Source of the DNA: Shewanella putrefaciens
Lineage (GTDB): Bacteria; Pseudomonadota; Gammaproteobacteria; Enterobacterales; Shewanellaceae
Assembly (NCBI RefSeq): GCF_016406325.1
Contig: NZ_CP066370.1
Coordinates: 1,054,001 to 1,118,000, forward strand
Length of the DNA stretch: 64,000 nucleotides
Reading direction: 5' to 3'
Part shown: piece after piece, positions 57,554-64,000 of the stretch
How the letters are laid out: the number at the start of each line of letters is the position of its first letter
Numbering within the stretch: the first letter of the stretch is position 1
Program-made: the position numbers and the translations under genes
The notes under the pieces: model-generated
What the model was told of the DNA's origin: nothing
The model's database searches: none
What the model saw: the letters and a program-made list of their open reading frames with translations, nothing else

Positions 57554-57723
57554 TTGAGTCGTTAGATAGCGATTCATCAGCAAAAAAATAAGCATGAAAG
57601 AACGAGAAAGCTAAAACGATATCAAGTGATTACCCACCAAGCTGTATAAAAAAACGCTACCGTAAAAAAGCAAATTCCTATAGCATCATTTATACCAATG
57701 GACATGGATGTGGCAGCGGCCAA

Positions 57724-57783
57724 GTCCAACAAGCGATTTATGCCCTGCAAACAGCGCAGCGCATAAATACTAAGAAGTTAGGT
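57724..57783 (+). other. attC-like site 1
   Basis: 60-bp imperfect palindrome: left end GTCCAAC (matches RYYYAAC), right end GTTAGGT (matches GTTRRRY), with an inner ATTTATGC/GCATAAAT stem of 8 bp. The cassette 1 start codon lies 5 nt beyond the right end. Confidence 0.75.
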
Positions 57784-57787
57784 GAAA

Positions 57788-58165
57788 ATGGAGTATCAGA
57801 AGGAAACAATCGTATATTCAGCCGTATTATCGGCTACAGCGCTTTTTTTTATATTGTTGCCAGTTATAAGAGGTAATCTTGGTATTGGCGCTATAAGTAT
57901 ATTGATCACTTTAGTAATTTATTTCTTGGTAGGCTTTGTTGGGTTCTGGCTTGGTCAAAAAATATCAGGTCAAAAACTTGTATTAAAGCCAGTATATTGG
58001 GCTGCGCCATTGTGCTTTGTAGTGCCTTTTCAGATTTCAAAATTTACTGGTTTAAACGAAGTGTTTCCTGGTGCTCATTTTCTTTTAGTAGTTGCCTTTG
58101 CATTTCTAGTTGGCTACCGCATGAATCAGGTAACCCTAGATAAAGATAAGAAGCCCCAAAGCTAA
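57788..58165 (+). CDS. Cassette 1: small inner-membrane protein, unknown
   Basis: 125-residue hydrophobic protein with about four membrane helices (VYSAVLSATALFFILLPVI near residue 10, ISILITLVIYFLVGFVGFWLG near residue 40, VYWAAPLCFVVPFQ near residue 75, FLLVVAFAFLVGYRM near residue 100) and a charged C-terminal tail. The ATG at 57788 has AGGTGA within the attC right end as ribosome site. The stop codon lies inside attC-like site 2, which is how cassette genes normally end. I do not recognise a family. Without a promoter in the cassette, expression would depend on outside transcription. Confidence 0.75.
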   Translation: MEYQKETIVYSAVLSATALFFILLPVIRGNLGIGAISILITLVIYFLVGFVGFWLGQKISGQKLVLKPVYWAAPLCFVVPFQISKFTGLNEVFPGAHFLLVVAFAFLVGYRMNQVTLDKDKKPQS

Positions 58166-58250
58166 CAAGCAAATTTTATCGCCAGCAAAAAGCTCTGGCT
58201 GCGACGTCAACCCGCTGCGCGACTTTCCGCGCTAAATTTGGGCGTTATTC
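58160..58250 (+). other. attC-like site 2
   Basis: 91-bp imperfect palindrome: GCTAACAAGCAAATTT on the left pairs with AAATTTGGGCGTTATTC on the right (AAC/GTT core, CAAATTT/AAATTTG stem). The right core is less exact (GTTATTC) than site 1. Confidence 0.8.
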
Positions 58251-58262
58251 CTTGAGAGATAT

Positions 58263-58655
58263 ATGAGCATTTTTCCCGTTGCTGTTGATGAAAAAATGGT
58301 TGGCGAATATCCGGCAGAGGCAAAATCTGGCGGCGGCTACTTCTATGATGATGTGCTTGAATATCATGTCTGGTGTCGCCCTTGGCTTGGCGCACCAGAT
58401 GAGTTTGATGGTGAAGTTTACTACTACGCGTTTTCTTCATTCGAGGCAGCTAAGGAATTTTCCGATAACACTAAAGGCTCTGAGCAACCGCTGGTTTTGG
58501 TGAAGCAAATTGAGTGGATAGATGAACCAACACTAGGTCAATTTATTCCCATGAAAGGTGAGCGCGTGACCGAGTGGTTAGTTGAATGGTTACAAGGTAA
58601 TAAAAGAGCTCAGCATACAATTTCGCAGTTTATAGAGGCCAATGTTGTGGCATAA
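58263..58655 (+). CDS. Cassette 2: hypothetical protein of a cassette-associated family
   Basis: 130-residue soluble acidic protein starting MSIFPVAVDEKMVGEYPAEAK, with GGGYFYDDVLEYHVWCRPWLG near residue 22 and a C-terminal stretch of charged helices. I recall proteins with this start in integron gene cassettes of Vibrio and relatives, function unknown, but have not checked this. The stop (TAA) is inside attC-like site 3. A TTGAGAG lies about 7 nt upstream of the ATG. No promoter is obvious. Confidence 0.75.
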   Translation: MSIFPVAVDEKMVGEYPAEAKSGGGYFYDDVLEYHVWCRPWLGAPDEFDGEVYYYAFSSFEAAKEFSDNTKGSEQPLVLVKQIEWIDEPTLGQFIPMKGERVTEWLVEWLQGNKRAQHTISQFIEANVVA

Positions 58656-58727
58656 CAATCGCCAGCACAATGCGCCTTTGGCGCTCGACTCGCAACAAGT
58701 TGCTCGCGTGCGTGGAGGGCGTTAATC
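58650..58727 (+). other. attC-like site 3
   Basis: 78-bp imperfect palindrome beginning GCATAACAATCGCC and ending GGGCGTTAATC; the arms pair TAAC/GTTA and CGCC/GGCG. Inner hairpins GCGCC-ttt-GGCGC and GCAAC-aa-GTTGC are present. Cores deviate from the strict consensus, as degenerate attC sites do. Confidence 0.75.
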
Positions 58728-59398
58728 CATAGAAATATTAATCCGAAACCAACGACTTAGAGTAAAATATCTAACAAGGTTTTTGTCCCAAAGCGTGCTG
58801 CGTAACGCTTTTAAATCTGCAGGTTACGCTAATGCCAAAAAGGTGAGCCATGGTGATTAGCGAGACGACCGTCCGCCCCATGGCCGCTCTTTGGCGTCCA
58901 TGCCACCGCGACATTTGTGAATCCTGTCACGTCAGATGGGGCGACCCTGCATCTACGGATGGACTTGAACAACATCCCTGTTTAACTGCCAGTTCGCCGT
59001 CCATGGCTCTCGTTCATAAGCTCAGAAACCCTAGGTTTCTATTCACTGAGTCGACGAGCGAATGCCATGGCAAGCCTGTGTTAGTGGATACCAGCAAACG
59101 CTAAACTGTTAATAACTAAAATTACAGGTCCCCAAAAAACTGGTCTACAACACATATATGTCTGTTTCTAAGTCAGTATGTCCGCAACCATTTGACTTCA
59201 AACCGAGAGCATTTACCTGCTAATACGTGATTTTAGCGTGTAACTGCTGTAGCCTCGTGGGAATTTATTGTTTCTGGTTTTTGATCTTTTAGGATGCAAA
59301 ATTCGAGCTTTGCCATCTAAGGTTCTTCGTTATTTTTCCCGTGACGTTACTGGCAAATAGCCGCTAGCAATGAGTTCACTTATTAGAGAGGGTGTCAT
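58656..59398. other. Non-coding region after cassette 2
   Basis: 743 bp without a supported gene. Contains the right part of attC-like site 3, a second hairpin-dense segment (58799-59070) and about 330 bp of AT-balanced sequence leading to the rlpA-like gene. The 84-codon frame at 58850-59104 is rejected. Confidence 0.55.
58799..59070. repeat. Second hairpin mosaic
   Basis: Perfect stems GCGTAAC/GTTACGC (58800-58829), CGCTAAT/ATTAGCG (58827-58862) and CGCCCCAT/ATGGGGCG (58874-58943), and a strongly nested structure at 59001-59070 pairing CCATGGC/GCCATGG, CTCGT/ACGAG, CTCAG/CTGAG and AAACC/GGTTT in order. About 24 base pairs lie in that last 70-nt element. The CCATGGC motif also occurs in the upstream mosaic. 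Confidence 0.65.
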
Positions 59399-59812
59399 GT
59401 GAATGCACTTCAAAACCCAATTAGACAGTTCAATTTCGTCAAACTATTTGCACTGGCACTGCTAAGCTTTTTGGCTGGCTGTTCTTCGCTGCAGACGGGT
59501 GAAAATGGTAACTGGGTAGGATTCACGGAAGCTGGTCAGGCTTCATTTTATGGGGATAAACATCAAAATAAGCAGACGGCCAGTGGTGAACTTTACAAAC
59601 ATAAATTAAAGACAGCAGCGCATAAAAAGTTACCCTTTGGCTCGAGTGTTAAGGTCACCAATGTTAAGAATGGTAAAAGTGTCATTGTAAAAATCAATGA
59701 TAGAGGGCCTTTTGTGCGTGGCCGCATCATTGATCTGTCAAAATCGGCTTTTAGCAGTATAGGTAACACTTCTTCTGGTTTGATTGACGTGAAAATTGAA
59801 GTGATTAAGTAG
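59399..59812 (+). CDS. RlpA-like septal ring lipoprotein (DPBB domain)
   Basis: 137-residue lipoprotein with signal ending in LAGC (FLAGCSSLQ) and a double-psi beta-barrel (DPBB) domain from about residue 50: GQASFYGDKHQNKQTASGE near the start, TAAHKKLPFGSSVKVTNVKNGKSV, and KINDRGPFVRGRIIDLSKSAF, the catalytic core of RlpA lytic transglycosylases. It lacks the SPOR domain of full-length RlpA, so it is a short form. GTG start with GAGAGGG upstream. Likely role: cell-wall remodelling in the envelope (inference). Confidence 0.88.
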   Translation: MNALQNPIRQFNFVKLFALALLSFLAGCSSLQTGENGNWVGFTEAGQASFYGDKHQNKQTASGELYKHKLKTAAHKKLPFGSSVKVTNVKNGKSVIVKINDRGPFVRGRIIDLSKSAFSSIGNTSSGLIDVKIEVIK

Positions 59813-60005
59813 CGGTTAAGATTTAAAATTGTGGCAAGCTGTATCGTGGCTAAGATACTCGTAATTTAGTGTTTTAGTGCCATAAAACTGAGTTCATATC
59901 GTTAATAGAAATATCCAAGGTCTCAATTTTTAAGCCAATATTTGGGCTTTGTGGCATTTGGTGAGAGACTGGTGGCAGGCTCGGATAACAATAAAAGGAC
60001 CCCTT

Positions 60006-60863
60006 ATGGAATACCCGCTTGTCAGTACGCAGTGGCTCGAAGCACACCTCACCGATCCCTATTTAGTCTTGCTCGATGCCAGTATGGAAATCGTGATTGG
60101 TAAGGAACCCTTGATATACGATGAGCCTATTTGCATTCCGCGCTCACGTCGTTTCGATGTGGAGAATAAGTTTTGCGATAAGACTTCAACCCAAATTCAT
60201 GCACTGCCGACGTTTGCGCAATTTATTCAAGGGATAGCGCAACTTGGCATTGAGCCTGACAGTGTTGTTGTTATCTATGATAACCAAGGTATTTATTCAT
60301 CCCCACGGGCGTGGTGGACCTTTAAAGTCATGGGCTTTAATCGAGTCTATGTACTCGATGGCGGTTTGCCCCAGTGGATTGAAGAAGACCGCATTATCTC
60401 ATCGCGTTATCAAGCCGAAGGTGTCGATTATGGTCCTACGGATGTCGATACTTTGGCTGATGTGCTGCAATATCACCCTGAGCGGGTAATGGATGCCGAG
60501 GCTGTGCTTAAACGAATTGAAGATCCCGACACGGCGATTATCGATGCCCGTGGTGCGCCTCGCTTTTTAGGCCAAGTGAGTGAGCCACGCCCAGGTGTGC
60601 GTTCGGGGCATATTCCTCGCTCGGTTAACTTACCTTTTGCTCAAGTGCTCGATGGTAATAAAATCAAAACGGTCAGTGAGCTACAGTCTATTTATCAAGG
60701 GCTAGCAGCGGATAAATCCGCAAGGATATTCAGCTGTGGTTCTGGGATTACGGCGTGTATTTTGATCTTAGCTTCGGTTGCCGCGGGACATACAAAGCCC
60801 ATCCTCTATGATGGTTCATGGGCGGATTGGGGTAGTCGAACAGATTTGCCAATCGAGTGCTAG
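60006..60863 (+). CDS. sseA: 3-mercaptopyruvate/thiosulfate sulfurtransferase (two rhodanese domains)
   Basis: 285-residue sulfurtransferase with an inactive N-terminal rhodanese domain (YPLVSTQWLEAHL to about residue 140) and an active C-terminal domain whose persulfide cysteine is Cys244 in SCGSGITACI, the CGSG(I/V)TA loop of mercaptopyruvate sulfurtransferases. Substrate may be 3-mercaptopyruvate or thiosulfate; the loop favours the former. The ATG at 60006 has AAAAGGA upstream; an ORF extension upstream to 59949 has no ribosome site. Cytosolic. The symbol sseA is a family name, not a proven orthology. Confidence 0.88.
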   Translation: MEYPLVSTQWLEAHLTDPYLVLLDASMEIVIGKEPLIYDEPICIPRSRRFDVENKFCDKTSTQIHALPTFAQFIQGIAQLGIEPDSVVVIYDNQGIYSSPRAWWTFKVMGFNRVYVLDGGLPQWIEEDRIISSRYQAEGVDYGPTDVDTLADVLQYHPERVMDAEAVLKRIEDPDTAIIDARGAPRFLGQVSEPRPGVRSGHIPRSVNLPFAQVLDGNKIKTVSELQSIYQGLAADKSARIFSCGSGITACILILASVAAGHTKPILYDGSWADWGSRTDLPIEC

Positions 60864-60922
60864 TTGTTTAAGCCTAAAATATTCAACTTTGCGCACTTTG
60901 GTAAAATATTAAGGAGATCGTT

Positions 60923-61432
60923 TTGATTGGTAGATTAATTGATAAGTTAGTGTTTGGGTTTATTCTAGTGCTTGCACTACAATTGCCGCAACTGGCTGAT
61001 CATTATCAGCAATTTTTGTCCGGATTCTATGAATCGACTCGTTGGCAGGTAGAAGGTTATGAAGCAACGGCTAAGGAATATCATTACGTCGATGCCAATG
61101 AAATGATTGCTCGCCATCAACAGAATGAGGAGCCCAGTGTACGCGCAGACGCAGAGCAAAAGCTGCAGACACTGGCACGTTATAAAGCGTTAACAGAGGG
61201 TATGGCGATTTTTAATACGGGTAATTTGTTTGAGAAAACGGCCTATATGTTTAATCCTACTCGCTTTGATTATCTTGAGAAAACCATCAGTAACTTTACG
61301 CCGGGGATCCCTTTAACTACCAGTGGGATCGGTTTTGGTGTCTTAGTGGCGTTAGTCGTGCATTACCTTTGCTCAATCCCTTTTATCCTGTGGGCAAGGC
61401 GTAGAAAGCGGCAGAGATTGGCGAGCACTTAG
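60923..61432 (+). CDS. DUF2937 family membrane protein
   Basis: 169-residue protein of the DUF2937 family. One membrane segment near the N terminus (about residues 8-25, FGFILVLALQLPQLA) and a second near the C terminus (about residues 140-165, GFGVLVALVVHYLCSIPFILWA) bracket a 100-residue soluble part, followed by a basic RRRKR tail. TTG start at 60923 with AAGGAG about 7 nt upstream. Function unknown. It follows the sulfurtransferase by 60 bp and may be co-transcribed. Confidence 0.85.
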   Translation: MIGRLIDKLVFGFILVLALQLPQLADHYQQFLSGFYESTRWQVEGYEATAKEYHYVDANEMIARHQQNEEPSVRADAEQKLQTLARYKALTEGMAIFNTGNLFEKTAYMFNPTRFDYLEKTISNFTPGIPLTTSGIGFGVLVALVVHYLCSIPFILWARRRKRQRLAST

Positions 61433-61485
61433 ATAACTCGCATTTAAACGGCTTGCATTTAAACAATTGGCACTTAAACGATAGT

Positions 61486-61518
61486 GATGCCCATCGAATC
61501 GCTTATTCGATGGGCATC
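61486..61518. repeat. Long perfect hairpin between convergent genes
   Basis: GATGCCCATCGAAT-cgctt-ATTCGATGGGCATC, a perfect 14-bp stem with a 5-nt loop and no T run. Sits between the DUF2937 and puuB stops. Could block transcription or protect mRNA ends; it is not a classic intrinsic terminator. Confidence 0.7.
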
Positions 61519-61556
61519 ATCCGTTAGAGCTTAAAACCAGCCGTTAAAACAAGTCT

Positions 61557-62864
61557 TTAAAACAAGTCTTTAAATCTATGATATAGCATGCCAGCGGCGA
61601 GCATAGGTGAGCGGAATGTCGGGCCGCCGGGGAAGGTCATATGCTTGATTTTAGCGAACACATCGAAATGTCCCGCCTGTTGGCAAATGGCTTCAGCAAG
61701 CAGTTTTGCCGCCATATGGGTGGCATTCACGCCGTGTCCCGCATAGGCTTGGGCGTAAAAAATATTATTGGCATCGGGAAGGCGACCAATTTGTGGCATA
61801 CGGTTAGCGCCGATACCTATCATGCCGCCCCATTCATAATCGATATGTACTCCTTTTAATTGCGGGAAAACTTTCTCCAACTTGGGTCTCAGTGCCGCTT
61901 CAATGTCTTTCGGATCTTTACCTGAATAGGTACAAAGGCCGCCAAATAACAAACGACGATCTGCGGATAAGTGAAAATAATCTAAGGCAATTCGCATATC
62001 TGCGAAGGCCATGTTTTGCGGGATAATATTCGTGCATTGGGCTTCAGTTAAGGGCTCTGTCGCCAATAAATAACTGCCCGCAGGTAACACTTTCCCCCCT
62101 ACAAAGCTATTAAGTTTATGGCCAATATACGCATTGCCCGCCAGTACTAAGTATTGGCAACTGACTTCGCCCTTAGCGGTAATGACTCTTGGTTTAGCGC
62201 CTTGAATGATTTTTTCGGCGGCGCTGTATTCAAACAATTGCGCACCGAGATTGCGCGCAACGCGAGCCTCACCGAGGGCAAGATTAAGTGGGTGTAGATG
62301 GCCGCTGCCCATATCAACCAGCGCACCTTGATAAAAATTTGAGCCAATGACTTCACCTAATTGTGGCTTAGCTAATAGCTTGATCTCATGCGGATAACCC
62401 ATGGCTTTGAGTGCGCTAAATTCTTCTTCAAGCTCATCCATATGGCGAGATTTAACCGCTAAATCGCAGTAACCCATTTGCAGATCGCAGTCGATACTGT
62501 GTTCTTGTATGCGATTTCGCACTATTTCAATGGCTTCAAAGCCCATCTGTTGAATTGCTTGAACACCTTCAGTGCCTATTTCACTTTGAAATTGCGAAGG
62601 ATCATGGCCTATGCCGCGGATGAGTTCGCCGCCATTACGTCCCGATGCGCCCCAACCAATACGCCTCGCTTCTAGCAGCACGACACTCATGCCGCGCTGT
62701 GCGAGTTCTATGGCGGTATTGAGACCGCTAAAACCACCGCCTACGATGCAGACATCGGCATTGATACTACCTTCGAGTTGTGGGTGTGCGTAAATTTCTT
62801 TAGCAGTATCAAGATAATAAGAGTGTGGATACTGTTCACTGTGCACTGGTGGTTTGTGTGCCAT
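61557..62864 (-). CDS. puuB: Gamma-glutamylputrescine oxidase (PuuB/DadA-like FAD oxidase)
   Basis: FAD-dependent amine oxidase of the DAO superfamily, 435 residues. Dinucleotide-binding motif DVCIVGGGFSGLNTAIELA near residue 37 and GASGRNGGELIRGIG near residue 72, which PuuB proteins share. It oxidises gamma-glutamylputrescine to gamma-glutamyl-gamma-aminobutyraldehyde, the substrate of PuuC. Divergent from puuR (236-bp gap), which fits PuuR control. Glycine/D-amino acid oxidases of the same fold cannot be excluded; the neighbour argues for PuuB. Confidence 0.88.
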   Translation of the reverse strand: MAHKPPVHSEQYPHSYYLDTAKEIYAHPQLEGSINADVCIVGGGFSGLNTAIELAQRGMSVVLLEARRIGWGASGRNGGELIRGIGHDPSQFQSEIGTEGVQAIQQMGFEAIEIVRNRIQEHSIDCDLQMGYCDLAVKSRHMDELEEEFSALKAMGYPHEIKLLAKPQLGEVIGSNFYQGALVDMGSGHLHPLNLALGEARVARNLGAQLFEYSAAEKIIQGAKPRVITAKGEVSCQYLVLAGNAYIGHKLNSFVGGKVLPAGSYLLATEPLTEAQCTNIIPQNMAFADMRIALDYFHLSADRRLLFGGLCTYSGKDPKDIEAALRPKLEKVFPQLKGVHIDYEWGGMIGIGANRMPQIGRLPDANNIFYAQAYAGHGVNATHMAAKLLAEAICQQAGHFDVFAKIKHMTFPGGPTFRSPMLAAGMLYHRFKDLF

Positions 62865-63100
62865 GATGGCTCCAAAAAATTGTTTTTATTGTAAATTGGA
62901 CTTGTCTCAGTATACTCATCACACTTTTCAGATGTTCAGAAAAAGTGTTCGTTTTATTTAACACATTTTTTCTATAGAATACAATTAAAGCGTTAATTCA
63001 GGTGCTTTTGGGGTGTGAATACATTTGGGATGATGTTTATCCTGAACAATCTGTTCGTCATCTATCGGGGGTTGCCCGAACCTTTTGGGGGATGTGAAAT
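62865..63100. promoter_or_regulatory. Divergent control region of puuB / puuR
   Basis: 236 bp between divergent genes with two candidate palindromes: GTGTT-(10 nt)-AACAC at 62945-62964 and AATTAA-agcg-TTAATT at 62983-62998. Either could be a PuuR operator; neither is proven. AT-rich. Confidence 0.5.
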
Positions 63101-63649
63101 TTGGATATTGGTGCCAGTCTCAAAACTGTTCGAAAAATGAAAGGCTTATCTCAGCGGGAATTAGCTAAGCGTGCTGGTGTGACTAACAGTACGATTTCAA
63201 TGATCGAAAAAAACAGTGTTAGCCCATCTGTCAGTTCTTTAAAAAAAGTATTGTCGGGTATCCCGATGTCTTTAGTGGACTTTTTCTCTATTGAAGCCAC
63301 ATCAGAGTGTGAACAAAAAGTGGTATATCGATCCGATGAACTGCTTGATATAGGCACAGGTCCGCTAGAATTTAAGTTAATTGGCCGTGATTATCCAAAC
63401 CGGGCTATGTCTGTAATGAGTGAAACTTATCCACCGGGTTCAGATACCGGTGAAGAGATGTTAAAACATCAAGGCGAAGAGGCCGCTATGGTGATAGAAG
63501 GTAAATTCGAACTCACTGTAGGGGATGAAGTGTATATTTTGGAAGCGGGTGACAGTTATTATTTTAACAGTGAGCTACCCCATCGATTCCGTAATCCTTT
63601 CGATGAGCCTTGCCGACTCATTAGTGCAACGACACCTGCAAACTTCTAA
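63101..63649 (+). CDS. puuR: PuuR-type HTH-cupin transcriptional regulator
   Basis: 182-residue regulator with an N-terminal XRE helix-turn-helix (KMKGLSQRELAKRAGVTNSTISMIE near residue 12) and a C-terminal cupin_2 domain (HQGEEAAMVIEGKFELTVGDEVYILEAGDSYYFNSELPHRF near residue 125). This layout is that of E. coli PuuR, which represses putrescine-utilisation genes and is released by putrescine. TTG start at 63101; the ATG at 63092 is followed by a stop. A GGGGG stretch at 63087-63091 may serve as ribosome site. Confidence 0.9.
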   Translation: MDIGASLKTVRKMKGLSQRELAKRAGVTNSTISMIEKNSVSPSVSSLKKVLSGIPMSLVDFFSIEATSECEQKVVYRSDELLDIGTGPLEFKLIGRDYPNRAMSVMSETYPPGSDTGEEMLKHQGEEAAMVIEGKFELTVGDEVYILEAGDSYYFNSELPHRFRNPFDEPCRLISATTPANF

Positions 63650-64000
63650 TTTTCGCTATTTTGTTGCGCTGCTCTATTTAGAATAGAGCGGCGAGCTTAT
63701 TTTCAGAGTCATTGTTTATCTTTTTACCCAATAGCCCGCCGCGTTATCTTTTAAGTATTCCTTCCCTGTGTAAATAATATTAGTCAAATGAACTTTCAAT
63801 GATGCCATTGATGTTCACTCGCCATGGCTTTATTCGTCTTTAATTACAGCAGACTACTAGAGTGCTATTGTTGAAACGAACGAACAATAGCAGCTAACAC
63901 GATGTTATTCATAAAAAATAAAAACGGTATGGACAGTGGGTTTAACAAATAGATAACCTCTTGCCTAGTTTTAAATTTCGGTGTACTGTGTGAAAAAATG
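63650..64000. other. Non-coding right end of the window
   Basis: 351 bp in which I see no gene. A stem GCTATTGTT-gaaacgaacg-AACAATAGC at 63864-63891 is the only clear structure. A gene may begin just beyond the window. Confidence 0.5.

Larger units (their letters stand above)
57074..57787. other. Non-coding region before cassette 1
   Basis: 714 bp without a supported gene. Contains the puuC terminator, a hairpin-rich segment (57318-57553) and the attC-like site at 57724-57783. ORFs here are translations of the hairpin mosaic and are not supported. Confidence 0.6.
57724..58727 (+). mobile_element. Integrase-less integron cassette cluster (two cassettes, three attC-like sites)
   Basis: Two short unrelated genes, both on the plus strand, are each followed within a few bases by an imperfect palindrome of 60-91 bp whose outer arms carry the AAC...GTT core of attC sites, and a third such site precedes the first gene. 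No integron integrase gene is in the window, so this fits a cluster of attC sites lacking an integrase (CALIN). Cassette 1 is about 467 bp and cassette 2 about 477 bp, normal sizes. Confidence 0.75.

Noticed and set aside
57380..57565. 61-codon plus-strand frame in the left mosaic
   Set aside because: Overlaps the hairpins and has no ribosome site.
58769..59084. Possible fourth attC site starting ATCTAAC
   Set aside because: The left core matches the consensus, but the only right partner (GTGTTAG near 59080) is over 300 bp away, too far for an attC site.
58850..59104. 84-codon frame with a Shine-Dalgarno-like AGGTGAGCC upstream
   Set aside because: It runs through the nested hairpin element; the composition is that of a structured repeat and I find no domain. 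The upstream match is part of a palindrome.
58771..59110. Group IIC intron next to attC sites
   Set aside because: No domain V-like hairpin and no reverse transcriptase; only unrelated stems are visible.

Overview
The window is a piece of a gammaproteobacterial chromosome, almost certainly from the genus Shewanella. The basis is gene content and order as I recall them from Shewanella genomes: purEK, pgi/tal, an OmpA porin with a calcium-binding linker, phosphoketolase, the mviN-ribF-ileS-lspA-fkpB-ispH-pil run, and the Shewanella-type N-acetylglucosamine (GlcNAc) regulon with NagP, NagX, NagB-II and a BadF-type NagK. I cannot assign a species. There is no rRNA, tRNA, CRISPR array, prophage or intact insertion sequence that I can support.

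Layout. 0.2-3.8 kb: purine synthesis (purK, purE) and a SulP anion transporter. 4.0-8.1 kb: a lipoprotein with a von Willebrand A domain, an ECF sigma factor overlapping a one-helix membrane protein, and a hemerythrin-like protein. 8.2-17.1 kb: central carbon genes (pgi, tal, phosphoketolase), an OmpA-like porin and an alanine/glycine symporter. 17.2-20.2 kb: yaaA, a secreted M28 peptidase, an ArsR-type regulator and rpsT. 20.4-27.8 kb: the housekeeping block murJ, ribF, ileS, lspA, fkpB, ispH. 28.0-35.4 kb: minor pilins and the adhesin PilY1, faced by two FimT-like pilins on the other strand. 35.6-37.5 kb: glnB and ndh. 37.5-51 kb: the GlcNAc/chitin-oligosaccharide regulon. 51-57 kb and 61.5-63.7 kb: degradation of polyamines, beta-alanine and semialdehydes. 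57.1-59.4 kb: a small accessory island. 59.4-61.4 kb: rlpA-like, sulfurtransferase and DUF2937 genes.

How the genes work together. In the GlcNAc block an outer-membrane TonB-dependent receptor takes up oligosaccharides, a GH20 lipoprotein trims them, NagP imports GlcNAc, NagK phosphorylates it, NagA deacetylates it and NagB-II makes fructose-6-phosphate; NagR is the LacI-type repressor. Three near-identical 16-bp palindromes lie upstream of the receptor, nagK and nagP. The nagK reading frame is disturbed near its end by a run of ten C. PuuB, PuuR, PuuC, an omega-aminotransferase and MmsA are pieces of a polyamine/beta-alanine catabolic set.

The most unusual stretch is 57.3-59.1 kb. Two small unknown genes are each bounded by attC-like recombination sites (three sites in all) with no integrase in the window, which is the signature of an integrase-less cassette cluster. 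On both sides lie hairpin-dense non-coding mosaics. This sits between puuC and puuB/puuR and looks like the main site of gene gain here.
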